DNA of 64,000 nt, from contig NZ_CP108053.1 in the NCBI RefSeq assembly GCF_036173105.1, positions 6,262,001 through 6,326,000 of the forward strand, read 5' to 3'. The translations under genes and the position numbers were made by a program. Origin of the DNA: Streptomyces sp. NBC_00287 (GTDB taxonomy: Bacteria > Actinomycetota > Actinomycetes > Streptomycetales > Streptomycetaceae). How positions within the stretch are numbered: the first letter of the stretch is position 1; every line of letters begins with the position of its first letter. Below are positions 18,838 through 27,440 of this stretch, in pieces. The notes under the pieces are model-generated. The model worked only from the letters and a program-made list of their open reading frames with translations. It had not been told where the DNA came from and did not search any database.

Positions 18838-18849
18838 TGGTCTAGCGGA
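18838..18849. promoter_or_regulatory. DasR-responsive element (dre) near dasR, copy 2
   Basis: TGGTCTAGCGGA keeps the left half-site TGGTCTAG and has a degenerate right half. It sits 22 bases from copy 1, about two helical turns, so the two could be bound cooperatively. Confidence 0.6.
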
Positions 18850-18961
18850 CGAGAGTACTCCGGCGCCGTTAATTTCGCTGGCTTCTTACTTAAAGGTTCC
18901 TGCATATGTAGGTCGCATAACGGCTGGTCAGAGCCCATTCCGTCCCCCTTGACAGGATTTT

Positions 18962-18973
18962 TGGTCTGGTCCA
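18962..18973. promoter_or_regulatory. DasR-responsive element (dre) of dasA, copy 1
   Basis: TGGTCTGGTCCA, within the longer palindrome TTGGTCTGGTCCAA. It lies 80-90 bases upstream of the dasA start, in the probable promoter. Confidence 0.85.
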
Positions 18974-18985
18974 AGCTCCCCCTAC

Positions 18986-18997
18986 TGGTCTACACCA
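18986..18997. promoter_or_regulatory. DasR-responsive element (dre) of dasA, copy 2
   Basis: TGGTCTACACCA, preceded by AC and followed by TT, with one half-site deviation. It is spaced 24 bases from copy 1, followed by a further half-site TTGGTCCA. Paired sites fit tight repression of dasA. Confidence 0.85.
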
Positions 18998-19054
18998 TTG
19001 GTCCAGGTCCCGGCCCATGGGCGGGAGGTGTGGGCATCCCCTGAGGAGGGTGGC

Positions 19055-20332
19055 GTGAAGCGCAAGCTGATATCCGCGATCGGTGTCGCGGCAATGATGG
19101 TCTCCATCGCGGCGTGCGGGGGCGACGACGGCGACGAGGGCGGCAAGGCCGGCGCGGACGGTTACGCGGGCCAGACCCTCACTGTGTGGGTGATGGACGG
19201 TTCCTCCCCGGACCAGTGGCAGAAGGACGTCGCCGCCGCCTTCGAGAAGAAGACCAAGGCGAAGGTCAAGTTCGAGATCCAGCAGTGGACCGGCATCCAG
19301 CAGAAGCTGACCACCGCCCTGTCGGAGGAGAACCCGCCGGACATCTTCGAGATCGGCAACACCCAGACCCCGGCCTACGCCAAGACCGGCGGCCTCGCCG
19401 ACCTCGCCGACCTCAAGACCGAGATCGGCGCCGACTGGACCGAGTCCCTGAACAACTCCTCCGTCTTCGAGGGCAAGCAGTACGCGGCACCCTGGTACTT
19501 CGCCAACCGCGTCGTCCTCTACAACAAGAGCGTCTGGGCCGAGGCGGGCATCAAGGACACCCCCAAGACCCGCGACGAGTTCTACGACGACCTCAAGACC
19601 ATCGGCGAGAAGACCGACGCCGAACCGATCTACCTGCCCGGCCAGAACTGGTACCACTTCGTCGGCCTGGCCATCGGTGAGGGCGCCGAGCTGGTCAAGA
19701 AGGACGGCGACAAGTACGTCTCCAACCTCGCCGACCCCAAGGTCGCCGCCGCCATGGAGACGTACAAGAAGTTCCAGTCCCTCTCCAAGGCCCCCAAGGA
19801 CAAGGACGAGGCCACCCCGCAGCAGGGCGAGGTCTTCGGCAAGGGCAACGTCGGTGCCTTCATCGGCATGGGCTGGGAAGCCGGCATCGCCATCGAGGCC
19901 AACCCGAAGATCGAGAAGGAGATCGGCTACTTCACCATCCCCGGTGCCACGGCCGACAAGCCCGAGGGTGTCTTCCTCGGCGGCTCCAACCTCGCCGTCG
20001 CCGCGGGCAGCAAGAAGCAGGAGCTGGCCAAGGAGTTCCTGCGGATCGCCCTCTCCGACAAGTACGAGGGCCAGCTCGCCAAGCTCAACGGCGTCATCCC
20101 CAACAAGGAGTCGCTGCAGAGCAACCTGGCGGGCAACGTCGTCGCCGAGGCCGCCGCACCGGCCGCCGCGGGCGGTGGCACCACCCCGCTGATCGCCGAA
20201 TGGGCCGCCGTCGAGAACGCGCCCAACCCGATCAAGACCTACATGACCGCCGTACTGAACGGAAAGTCCCCGGCCGAGGCGGCAGCCCAGGTCGAGGAGG
20301 AGTTCAACAAGCGCCTGTCGCAGCAGCAGTAG
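19055..20332 (+). CDS. dasA: Chitobiose/GlcNAc-oligomer ABC importer, lipoprotein binding protein DasA
   Basis: About 425 residues from the GTG at 19055, with GAGGAGGG upstream. A lipoprotein signal peptide (MKRKLISAIGVAAMMVSIAACGG) ends in an AAC lipobox. The mature part is a family 1 extracellular solute-binding protein (WVMDGSSPDQWQKDVAAAFEKK, then PPDIFEIGNTQTPAYAKTGG). It captures N,N'-diacetylchitobiose outside the membrane for DasBC; the ATPase is MsiK, encoded elsewhere. A very strong hairpin follows it, so dasA can be expressed above dasBC. dre sites upstream give DasR repression. Confidence 0.96.
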   Translation: MKRKLISAIGVAAMMVSIAACGGDDGDEGGKAGADGYAGQTLTVWVMDGSSPDQWQKDVAAAFEKKTKAKVKFEIQQWTGIQQKLTTALSEENPPDIFEIGNTQTPAYAKTGGLADLADLKTEIGADWTESLNNSSVFEGKQYAAPWYFANRVVLYNKSVWAEAGIKDTPKTRDEFYDDLKTIGEKTDAEPIYLPGQNWYHFVGLAIGEGAELVKKDGDKYVSNLADPKVAAAMETYKKFQSLSKAPKDKDEATPQQGEVFGKGNVGAFIGMGWEAGIAIEANPKIEKEIGYFTIPGATADKPEGVFLGGSNLAVAAGSKKQELAKEFLRIALSDKYEGQLAKLNGVIPNKESLQSNLAGNVVAEAAAPAAAGGGTTPLIAEWAAVENAPNPIKTYMTAVLNGKSPAEAAAQVEEEFNKRLSQQQ

Positions 20333-20340
20333 GCGCACCC

Positions 20341-20372
20341 GGGGCGGGGGCCGTCGAGGCGGCCCCCGCCCC
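20341..20372 (+). terminator. Strong hairpin between dasA and dasB (attenuator)
   Basis: Perfect 12-base stem: GGGGCGGGGGCC (20341-20352) pairs with 20361-20372 around an 8-base loop. It begins 8 bases after the dasA stop and lies inside the operon, so it probably causes partial termination or mRNA stabilisation, giving more DasA than DasBC. Confidence 0.8.
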
Positions 20373-20408
20373 GCGTTCAGGTTGGTCGAGGAGGAAGAGA
20401 ACGCGAGC

Positions 20409-21401
20409 ATGACCGTGCAGACCGAACGGCCGCCCTCCGGCCCGGCGGACGTCCGCAAGGGCCCCTCGGGATCCGGCGGGCCCACCCCGCGAGCCGCCTC
20501 CCGCTTCGGCGCGCTCGCCCCGTACCTTCTGCTGATGCCGGCCGTCGCGGCCTCCGTGCTGCTGCTCGGCTGGCCGCTGCTGAAGGACGTACTGCTGTCG
20601 TTCCAGAACCTCAACATGGGGCAGCTGATCCAGCACGTCACCGAGTGGAACGGCATCGACAACTACAAGGAGGTCCTCACCGGCGAGGACTTCTGGCGCG
20701 TCACCCTGCGCTCGATCCTGTTCACGGCGGTCAATGTCGCCCTGACCATGATCCTCGGGGCGTTCGTCGGCCTGCTGCTCGCCCGCCTCGGCAGGCGCAT
20801 GCGGATCACCCTGATGATCGGCCTGGTACTGGCCTGGGCCATGCCCGTGGTTGTCGCCACCACCCTCTACCAGTGGCTCTTCGCCCAACGCTTCGGCGTG
20901 GTCAACTGGGTGCTGGACAAGCTCGGTTGGCACTCCATGGCCGACTACAGCTGGACCAGCGACCAGATGTCGACGTTCTTCGTCGTCACCGTGCTGATCG
21001 TCTGGATGTCCATCCCGTTCGTCGCGATCAACCTCTACGCCGCCACGACGACCATCCCGGGCGAGCTCTACGAGGCCGCCGCCCTCGACGGCGCCGGCGC
21101 CTGGAAGAGCTTCACCGCGGTCACCCTGCCGTACCTCAGGCCCTTCCTCTACGCGACCACGTTCCTGGAGATCATCTGGATCTTCAAGGCGTTCGTGCAG
21201 GTCTACACCTTCAACCAGGGCGGCCCCGACCGCCTCACCGAGATCCTGCCCGTCTACGCCTACGTCGAGGGCGTCGGCAACCAGCACTACGGCATGGGTG
21301 CCGCCATCGCCCTGCTGACCATCCTGATCATGATCGGCCTCACTGCCTACTACCTGCGGATCGTGCTCAAGCAAGAGAAGGAAGAGGAGGCCGGGCTGTG
21401 A
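20409..21401 (+). CDS. dasB: Chitobiose ABC importer permease DasB
   Basis: 330 residues from the ATG at 20409, with GAGGAGGAAG upstream. The cytoplasmic N-terminus is followed by six membrane spans of the MalF type. The EAA loop that contacts the ATPase reads ELYEAAALDGAGAWKSFTAVTLPYLRP. It forms the heterodimeric channel with DasC. The dasC GTG overlaps its stop by four bases. No ATPase gene is in the operon, consistent with use of the shared MsiK. Confidence 0.95.
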   Translation: MTVQTERPPSGPADVRKGPSGSGGPTPRAASRFGALAPYLLLMPAVAASVLLLGWPLLKDVLLSFQNLNMGQLIQHVTEWNGIDNYKEVLTGEDFWRVTLRSILFTAVNVALTMILGAFVGLLLARLGRRMRITLMIGLVLAWAMPVVVATTLYQWLFAQRFGVVNWVLDKLGWHSMADYSWTSDQMSTFFVVTVLIVWMSIPFVAINLYAATTTIPGELYEAAALDGAGAWKSFTAVTLPYLRPFLYATTFLEIIWIFKAFVQVYTFNQGGPDRLTEILPVYAYVEGVGNQHYGMGAAIALLTILIMIGLTAYYLRIVLKQEKEEEAGL

Positions 21402-22228
21402 AGCGCTCGCTCTTCGGCCGTATCTGGCCCAACGCCACGGCCGTCGTCCTGTTCATCGGCTTCGTCTTCCCCGTGTACTGGATGATCGCCACGGCGTTCA
21501 AGCCGACCGGCGACATCATCTCCGAGGACCCGGTCTGGTTCCCGACCGATATCACCTTCGACCACTTCAAGACGGCGACCGGCGCCGACCACTTCTGGAC
21601 GTTCGTCACCAACTCGCTGACCGTCACGGTCCTGGCCGTGGTGTTCTCGCTGGTCATCGCGCTCGCCGGATCCTTCGCCCTGGCGCGGATGCGGTTCAAG
21701 GGGCGGCGCGGCTTCATCATCGGCTTCATGCTCGCCCAGATGGCGCCCTGGGAAGTCATGATCATCGCGATGTACATGATCGTCCGGGACGCGTCGATGC
21801 TCAACAGCCTGGTCCCGCTGACGGCCTTCTACACGATGATGATCCTCCCCTTCACCATCCTCACCCTGCGCGGTTTCGTGGCCGCCGTGCCCGCGGAGCT
21901 GGAGGAGTCGGCGATGGTCGACGGCTGCACCCGCATCCAGGCCTTCCGCCGGGTCATCCTGCCGCTGCTCGCGCCGGGCCTGATGGCCACCTCGATGTTC
22001 GGCTTCATCACCGCCTGGAACGAGTTCGCCCTGGTCCTGGTGCTGAACAAGGACGCCGAGGCCCAGACGCTGCCGCTGTGGCTGACCAGCTTCCAGACCG
22101 TCTTCGGCAACGACTGGGGCGCGACCATGGCGGCCTCCACCCTCTTCGCCGTTCCGATCCTGATCCTCTTCGTCTTCCTCCAGCGCCGGGCCGTCAGCGG
22201 TCTGACCTCCGGCGCCGTGAAGGGATAA
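21398..22228 (+). CDS. dasC: Chitobiose ABC importer permease DasC
   Basis: 276 residues, starting GTG at 21398 (MKRSLFGRIWPNATAVVLFIGFVFPVYW). Six membrane spans of the MalG type and the EAA loop ELEESAMVDGCTRIQAFRRVILPLLAPG are visible. It pairs with DasB. A gap of only 9 bases separates it from the GH3 hexosaminidase gene, so uptake and hydrolysis of chitobiose are co-transcribed. Confidence 0.95.
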   Translation: MKRSLFGRIWPNATAVVLFIGFVFPVYWMIATAFKPTGDIISEDPVWFPTDITFDHFKTATGADHFWTFVTNSLTVTVLAVVFSLVIALAGSFALARMRFKGRRGFIIGFMLAQMAPWEVMIIAMYMIVRDASMLNSLVPLTAFYTMMILPFTILTLRGFVAAVPAELEESAMVDGCTRIQAFRRVILPLLAPGLMATSMFGFITAWNEFALVLVLNKDAEAQTLPLWLTSFQTVFGNDWGATMAASTLFAVPILILFVFLQRRAVSGLTSGAVKG

Positions 22229-22237
22229 CGCCCACCG

Positions 22238-23713
22238 ATGACGACTATCGCCAGCGATACCCTGACGCGGGACGCCCTGACCGTCCTCCAGCCCGGCTTC
22301 CCCGGCACCACCGCCCCCGACTGGCTGCTGCGCCGCCTCGGTGAGGGCCTCGCCTCCGTCGGCCTGTTCGGCCGCAATATCGCCACTGCCGAACAAGTGG
22401 CCGCGCTCACCGCCCAGTTGCGCGCCGAACGCGAGGACGTCCTCGTCGCCATCGACGAGGAGGGCGGCGACGTCACCCGCCTGGAGGTGCGCACCGGCTC
22501 CTCCTTCCCCGGCAACCACGCCCTCGGGGCGGTGGACGACGTCGACCTCACCCGCGAGGTCGCGCATGAACTCGGCCGGCGGCTCGCCGCCTGCGGGGTC
22601 AACTTCAACTGGGCTCCGTCGGCCGACGTGAACTCGAACCCGGGGAATCCGGTGATCGGTGTCCGCTCCTTCGGCGCCGACACCGACCTGACCGCCCGGC
22701 ACACCGCCGCCTATGTCACCGGCCTCCAGGCCGCGGGCGTCGCGGCCTGCACCAAGCACTTCCCCGGCCACGGCGACACCGCCATCGACTCCCACGAGGC
22801 GATGCCGCGGATCGACGTCAGCCTCGATGTGCTGTCCGAGCGCGATCTGACCCCGTTCCGCGCGGCGATCACCGCCGGCTCACGCGCGATCATGACGGCC
22901 CACATCCTGGTCCCGGCCCTCGACCCCACCCGCCCGGCCACCCTCTCCCGCCCCATCCTCACCGACCTGCTGCGCGGCGAACTCGGCTACGACGGCCTCA
23001 TCGTCACCGACGGCATGGAGATGCAGGCCATCGCCTCCACCTACGGCATCGAACGCGGCAGCGTCCTGGCCCTCGCGGCCGGCTCCGACGCGATCTGCGT
23101 GGGCGGCGGCCTGAACGACGAAGCCACGGTACGGCGCCTGCGCGACGCCCTCGTCACAGCCGTCCGCACCGGCGAACTCCCCGAGGAACGCCTCGCGGAG
23201 GCGGCCGAACGCGTCCGCGCCCTGGCCCGCTGGACGAAGACCGCGGCCACGACGGAGGACAGGGCCCCCTCCGACATCGGCCTGGTAGCGGCCCGCCGCG
23301 CCGTACGAGTGACGACGACCGCGGCCCACACCCCCCTCACCGAGCCCCCTTACGTGGCCGCACTGAGCCCGGAGGCGAACATCGCTGTGGGCGACGAAAC
23401 GCCCTGGGGACTGGCAGCGGAACTGGCCGAACTCCTCCCCGGCACCGAAACCGCCACCCACACCGACGAGTCGGCGGCCCAGGCCACCCTGGACGCGGCA
23501 GGCACCCGCCGCATCGTCGCCGTGGTCCGCGACGAACACCGCCACAAGTGGATGTCGACGACACTGGACACCCTCCTGCGCGAACGCCCCGACACCATCG
23601 TGGTCGAAATGGGCGTACCCCAGTCCCCGCCGAGAGGCGCCCTGCACATCGCGACCCACGGCGCGGCCCGTGTGTGCGGACGAGCGGCGGCAGAGATCAT
23701 CGCAGGCGAGTAA
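22238..23713 (+). CDS. dasD: GH3 beta-N-acetylhexosaminidase
   Basis: 491 residues with no signal peptide, so cytoplasmic. It is a glycoside hydrolase family 3 enzyme of the NagZ-like branch. KHFPGHGDTAIDSHEAMPRID carries the characteristic loop with its His general acid/base, and GYDGLIVTDGMEMQAI carries the nucleophile Asp. It should cleave imported chitobiose to GlcNAc. It closes the das operon and is followed by an 18-base perfect terminator hairpin. Confidence 0.93.
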   Translation: MTTIASDTLTRDALTVLQPGFPGTTAPDWLLRRLGEGLASVGLFGRNIATAEQVAALTAQLRAEREDVLVAIDEEGGDVTRLEVRTGSSFPGNHALGAVDDVDLTREVAHELGRRLAACGVNFNWAPSADVNSNPGNPVIGVRSFGADTDLTARHTAAYVTGLQAAGVAACTKHFPGHGDTAIDSHEAMPRIDVSLDVLSERDLTPFRAAITAGSRAIMTAHILVPALDPTRPATLSRPILTDLLRGELGYDGLIVTDGMEMQAIASTYGIERGSVLALAAGSDAICVGGGLNDEATVRRLRDALVTAVRTGELPEERLAEAAERVRALARWTKTAATTEDRAPSDIGLVAARRAVRVTTTAAHTPLTEPPYVAALSPEANIAVGDETPWGLAAELAELLPGTETATHTDESAAQATLDAAGTRRIVAVVRDEHRHKWMSTTLDTLLRERPDTIVVEMGVPQSPPRGALHIATHGAARVCGRAAAEIIAGE

Positions 23714-23723
23714 GGGCTACGAC

Positions 23724-23766
23724 GACGAAGGCGCCGGTTCCGGATGGGGGAACCGGCGCCTTCGTC
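23724..23766. terminator. Terminator of the das operon
   Basis: Perfect 18-base stem, 23724-23741 pairing with 23749-23766, around a 7-base loop (GGATGGG). It starts 11 bases after the hexosaminidase stop. It is one of the longest perfect hairpins in the window. Confidence 0.9.
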
Positions 23767-23822
23767 CCGCTCGGGGCCCCGTCGTAGGCTGAACCCGCAC
23801 ACGCGGGACAGGGAGGCTTGAG

Positions 23823-24503
23823 GTGGCCGAGACAACACTGGCCGAGGTGATGGCTGAGCTGGCCGAACTCGAGGACCCGAAGGCACGCGCCGTGAACGAA
23901 CGGCACGGCGACGATCACGGGGTGAACCTCAGCAAACTCCGCGCACTCGCCAAGCGGCTGAAGACCCAGCAGGACCTCGCGCAGGAGCTCTGGGAGACCG
24001 ACGACACCGCGGCGAAGCTGCTGGCCCTCCTGATCTGCCGCCCCAAGGCGTACGACCGCGACGAGCTGGACACCATGGTGCGCCGGGCGCGCACCCCCAA
24101 GGTGCACGACTGGCTCGTGAACTACGTCGTGAAGAAGAGCCCGCACGCCGAGGAACTGCGCCAGGCCTGGACCGCCGACCCCGATCCCGTGGTCGCGAGC
24201 GCCGGCTGGGCTCTGACCACCGAACGCGTGGCGAAGAAGCCCGAAGGCCTCGACCTCGAAGGACTCCTCGATGTCATCGAGGTGGAGATGAAGGACGCCC
24301 CGGACCGCCTCCAGTGGGCGATGAACCACTGCCTGGCCCAGATCGGCATCGAGCACCCCGAGCACCGCACCCGGGCCCTCGACATCGGCGAGCGCCTGGA
24401 GGTGCTCAAGGACTACCCGACCTCCCCGGGCTGCACCTCCCCCTACGCGCCCACCTGGATCACGGAGATGGTCCGCCGCCAGGGCGACCGCGCCGGAATC
24501 TAG
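23823..24503 (+). CDS. AlkD-like DNA alkylation repair family protein
   Basis: 226 residues from the GTG at 23823, with GGAGG upstream. The protein is almost wholly alpha-helical with HEAT-like repeats (ETDDTAAKLLALLICRPKAYDRDELDTMVRRART, then VHDWLVNYVVKKSPHAEELRQAW). This matches the AlkD/DNA-alkylation-repair superfamily, whose members excise bulky or alkylated bases. Catalytic assignment is uncertain without alignment. It lies between the das operon and convergent nagB but has no evident link to sugar metabolism. Confidence 0.7.
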   Translation: MAETTLAEVMAELAELEDPKARAVNERHGDDHGVNLSKLRALAKRLKTQQDLAQELWETDDTAAKLLALLICRPKAYDRDELDTMVRRARTPKVHDWLVNYVVKKSPHAEELRQAWTADPDPVVASAGWALTTERVAKKPEGLDLEGLLDVIEVEMKDAPDRLQWAMNHCLAQIGIEHPEHRTRALDIGERLEVLKDYPTSPGCTSPYAPTWITEMVRRQGDRAGI

Positions 24504-24525
24504 GCCGGGCGTCAGGGGGACGGCC

Positions 24526-25311
24526 CTAAATGCCCTGCCAGTCCGGCTTGTTGGCGTAGGTGTGCCGGAAGTAGTCCGACAGCTTCAGCTTGGACGCGGC
24601 GCCCTCATCGACGACGACCGTCGCATGCGGATGCAACTGCAGCGCCGAGGCCGGACACACCGCGGCCACCGGCCCCTCCACGGTCGCCGCAACGGCATCG
24701 GCCTTGCCCTCACCCGTCGCCAGCAACACCAGATGCCGTGCCTCGAGGATCGTCCCGATCCCCTGAGTGATCACGTGATGCGGCACCTGCGTGATGTCCC
24801 CGTCGAAGAACCGCGCGTTGTCCACCCGCGTCTGCTCGGTCAACGTCTTGATCCGCGTACGCGACGCCAGCGACGAGCATGGCTCATTGAACCCGATGTG
24901 CCCGTCCGTCCCGATCCCCAGCAACTGCTGGTCGACGCCCCCGGCCTGTGCCAGCGCCAGGTCATATGCCTCGCACGCCGCCAGTACGTCCGCCGCCGTC
25001 CCGTCCGGCCCCATGAACGCGGACATCCCGATCCCGAGCGGCTCCAGCACCTCGCGCCGCAACACCGAGCGGTACGACTCCGGATGCTCGGCCGGCAGTC
25101 CCACATACTCGTCGAGCTGAGCGATCCGCGCCCGCGAGGCATCCACGGCACCGGAGCGCACCTTCGCCGCCAGCGCCTCGTAGATGGGCAGCGGCGTCGA
25201 CCCGGTGGCCACACCCAGCAGGGCGTCGGGCTTGCGCCGCAGGAGCTGCGCCATGGCCTCGGCGATGAGCTCGCCACCCGCCTTGGCATCCGGAACGATG
25301 ACAACTTCCAC
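24526..25311 (-). CDS. nagB: Glucosamine-6-phosphate deaminase
   Basis: 261 residues, converting GlcN-6-P to fructose-6-P and ammonia. Motifs include LGVATGSTPLPIYEAL (phosphate loop), AQLDEYVGL (catalytic Asp) and LGIGTDGHIGFNEP (active-site loop with Asp/His). The GTG at 25311 begins MEVVIVPDAKAGG. A dre site at 25366-25377 lies about 60 bases upstream, so DasR control is expected. The product feeds glycolysis; the substrate GlcN-6-P is itself the DasR effector. Confidence 0.96.
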   Translation of the reverse strand: MEVVIVPDAKAGGELIAEAMAQLLRRKPDALLGVATGSTPLPIYEALAAKVRSGAVDASRARIAQLDEYVGLPAEHPESYRSVLRREVLEPLGIGMSAFMGPDGTAADVLAACEAYDLALAQAGGVDQQLLGIGTDGHIGFNEPCSSLASRTRIKTLTEQTRVDNARFFDGDITQVPHHVITQGIGTILEARHLVLLATGEGKADAVAATVEGPVAAVCPASALQLHPHATVVVDEGAASKLKLSDYFRHTYANKPDWQGI

Positions 25312-25365
25312 GCTGGGCCTGCCGATCTGAAGAGGGGACTCAACCGGTTCCCGAGAGGGCTATGT

Positions 25366-25377
25366 GGTTTAGACCAA
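25366..25377. promoter_or_regulatory. DasR-responsive element (dre) between nagB and the SIS gene
   Basis: TGGTTTAGACCA is one base from the dre core TGGTCTAGACCA. It lies between divergent nagB and the SIS-domain gene, so one site could govern both. Confidence 0.85.
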
Positions 25378-25465
25378 TCTAACAGGCGATGTTCACCGTG
25401 GGGGAGTGGAATGGGGGATGGCTTGAGCAGACGCGGTTCCGCTCCCTTTTCCTGAGAGGACTTCC

Positions 25466-26539
25466 ATGACCAGCCCCGAGATCCCGCACCCCCTGAGCGA
25501 GCTCCCCGGTCGGATCATGGCTCGAGAGATGGCCGAGCAGCCCGCGGTGCTGCGCCGTCTCCTGGAGGAGGGCGCACCCGGCATCCGGCAGACCGCCCAG
25601 GACATCGCCACCCGCAAACCCCGCTTCGTACTGCTCACCGCCCGCGGCACCTCCGACAACGCCGCGCTCTACGCCAAGTACCTCCTGGAGATCCGCCTGG
25701 GCCTGCCCTGCGGCCTCACCTCCATGTCGACCACCACGGCCTACGGCGCCCAACCCGATCTCACCGACGTCCTGGTCATCACGGTCAGCCAGTCGGGCGG
25801 CTCCCCGGACCTGGTGGCGTCCACCCGGGCCGCCCGCGCGGCCGGCGCCATCACCCTCGCCGTGACCAACAACCCCGACTCACCGCTGGCCGGCGTGTCC
25901 GAGTACCACATCGACATCATGGCCGGACCCGAGAAGGCCCTCCCCGCGACCAAGACCTACACCGCCTCCCTTCTCGCTCTCTATCTCTTCGTCGAAGGCC
26001 TGCGCGGCGGCGACGGAGCCCCCGCGAAGCTGCTCCCGGACCTCGCGGCGCAACTGCTCGCCCGCCAGGACGAGGTGCACGCCCTCGCCGCCCGCTACCG
26101 CTTCGCCGAACGCATGGTGATCACCTCCCGCGGCTACGGCTACCCCACGGCAAAGGAAGCCGCCCTCAAGCTGATGGAGACCAGCTACATCCCCGCCCTC
26201 GCCTACTCCGGCGCCGACCTGCTGCACGGCCCCCTCGCCATGGTCGACAACGTCTCCCCGGTCATCGCGGTCGTCACCGACGGCAAGGGCGGCGAGGCCC
26301 TGCGCCCCGTCCTCGACCGGCTCCGCGGCCGGGGCGCCGACCTGGTCGTCATCGGCCCGAAGAGCCAGGTCGAGCGCGCCTCGGCGGGCTTCGTCCTGCC
26401 CACCGAAGGCGTCGCCGAGGAACTCCAGCCGGTGCTGGAGATCATCCCGCTGCAACTCCTGGCCCACGAGGTCACCATCGCCCGCGGCCAGGACCCGGAC
26501 GCCCCCCGAGCCCTGGCGAAGGTGACGGAGACCCGCTGA
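25466..26539 (+). CDS. Double-SIS sugar isomerase (GlmS isomerase-domain homologue)
   Basis: 357 residues with two SIS domains (ARGTSDNAALYAKYLLE and VSQSGGSPDLVASTRAARAAGA; then SRGYGYPTAKEAALKLMETSYIPALAYSGADLLHGPLAMV). It corresponds to the isomerase half of glucosamine-6-phosphate synthase but lacks the N-terminal Cys glutaminase domain. It is more likely an ammonia-dependent aldose-ketose isomerase or deaminase than a biosynthetic GlmS. The ATG has GAGAGGA upstream. It diverges from nagB across a dre site, placing it in GlcNAc metabolism. Confidence 0.85.
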   Translation: MTSPEIPHPLSELPGRIMAREMAEQPAVLRRLLEEGAPGIRQTAQDIATRKPRFVLLTARGTSDNAALYAKYLLEIRLGLPCGLTSMSTTTAYGAQPDLTDVLVITVSQSGGSPDLVASTRAARAAGAITLAVTNNPDSPLAGVSEYHIDIMAGPEKALPATKTYTASLLALYLFVEGLRGGDGAPAKLLPDLAAQLLARQDEVHALAARYRFAERMVITSRGYGYPTAKEAALKLMETSYIPALAYSGADLLHGPLAMVDNVSPVIAVVTDGKGGEALRPVLDRLRGRGADLVVIGPKSQVERASAGFVLPTEGVAEELQPVLEIIPLQLLAHEVTIARGQDPDAPRALAKVTETR

Positions 26540-26567
26540 GGGCGCGAAGACAGCAGTCCCGGGGCGC

Positions 26568-26625
26568 CTATTGCAGGCCCAGCAGCGACCCTCCCGTCGC
26601 GTCCATGTGATGCCCGGTCACCCAG
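26568..26625 (-). pseudogene. Remnant C-terminus of a second SDR gene (46-bp tandem duplication)
   Basis: 26580-26625 repeats 26633-26678 with 42 of 46 bases identical. Read on the minus strand, this copy encodes WVTGHHMDATGGSLLGLQ and a TAG stop (26568-26570), the natural end of an SDR. The intact neighbour has WVTGQHMDATGGSLL, then runs out of frame into this copy and stops at 26618. It looks like the scar of a deletion or unequal recombination between two adjacent SDR paralogues. Confidence 0.6.
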
Positions 26626-27373
26626 CCAGGCTCAGCAGCGAGCCCCCCGTCGCGTCCATGTGCTGCCCCGTCACCCAGCGGGAGTCGGGCGAGGCCAGGA
26701 AGGCCACCACGTCCGCGACCTCGGCCGCCGTCCCCACGCGCCGGAAGACCGAGACCGCCTCGGCGTGCGCTCGCATGCCGGGGTCGGCCAGGACCGCGCT
26801 GGTGAGGTCGGTGTCGATGAAGCCGGGCGCGACGGAGTTGGCGGTGATGCCGCGCGGCGCCAGCTCGACCGCGAGGGAACGCGTCAGGGCGGTGACCGCA
26901 CCCTTGGCCATGTGGGTGGCGGCGATACCGGGTATGCCGGCGTCCGTGGCAGCCGTGACATTGATGATCCGGCCGTGGTCGCGCAGCCGTCCGAGACCCT
27001 CCCGGACGATGAAGAACGGCGCTCTGGCGTTGAGGGCGTGGGTCCGCTCGTAGAGCTCCTCGTCCGTTTCGCCGATCGTGGCGAAGAACGCCGCTCCCGC
27101 GTTGTTGACCAGGATGTCCACGCCGTCCGCATGCCGGTCGAAGGCCTCCCAGAGGGTCCGCGCGTCCCCCGGCACCCCCAGCTCGGCGCGGAGGGCGAAC
27201 GCGCTGCCCCCGGCCGCCTCGATCCCGGCCACCGTCTCCTTCGCCGCCGCCTCACTGCTGCCGTAATGCACGGCGACCCGGGCCCCGTCGCGCGCCAGCC
27301 GCTCGGCCACCGCTCGTCCGATCCCCCGGCTCGCCCCCGTGACCAGCGCTGTCCTGCCCGTGAGCACACCCAT
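26618..27373 (-). CDS. Short-chain dehydrogenase/reductase lacking the catalytic tyrosine
   Basis: 251 residues of the classical SDR fold. The NAD(P) loop TGASRGIG (12-19), NNAG (90-93) and the C-terminal PGFIDTDL are present. The catalytic YxxxK motif is replaced by THMAK: Thr153 stands where Tyr is expected, while Lys157 is kept. The catalytic Ser position reads Thr140/Ala141. Normal hydride-transfer chemistry is therefore doubtful. It is divergent from a TetR gene, with paired palindromes between, so that regulator probably controls it. Its last residues run into a duplicated SDR remnant. Confidence 0.85.
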   Translation of the reverse strand: MGVLTGRTALVTGASRGIGRAVAERLARDGARVAVHYGSSEAAAKETVAGIEAAGGSAFALRAELGVPGDARTLWEAFDRHADGVDILVNNAGAAFFATIGETDEELYERTHALNARAPFFIVREGLGRLRDHGRIINVTAATDAGIPGIAATHMAKGAVTALTRSLAVELAPRGITANSVAPGFIDTDLTSAVLADPGMRAHAEAVSVFRRVGTAAEVADVVAFLASPDSRWVTGQHMDATGGSLLSLAG

Positions 27374-27393
27374 GCCACACCCCCGTAATTGTC

Positions 27394-27405
27394 TAGCGGT
27401 CGCTA
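27394..27405. promoter_or_regulatory. Palindromic operator, SDR side
   Basis: TAGCGGTCGCTA, with arms TAGCG and CGCTA, about 20 bases upstream of the SDR start. The same pattern recurs at 27441-27452. It is a probable site for the divergently encoded TetR-family protein. Confidence 0.65.
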
Positions 27406-27440
27406 CAGAAAGACCGTAGCGCAGGGCGGGGACACTTTTC

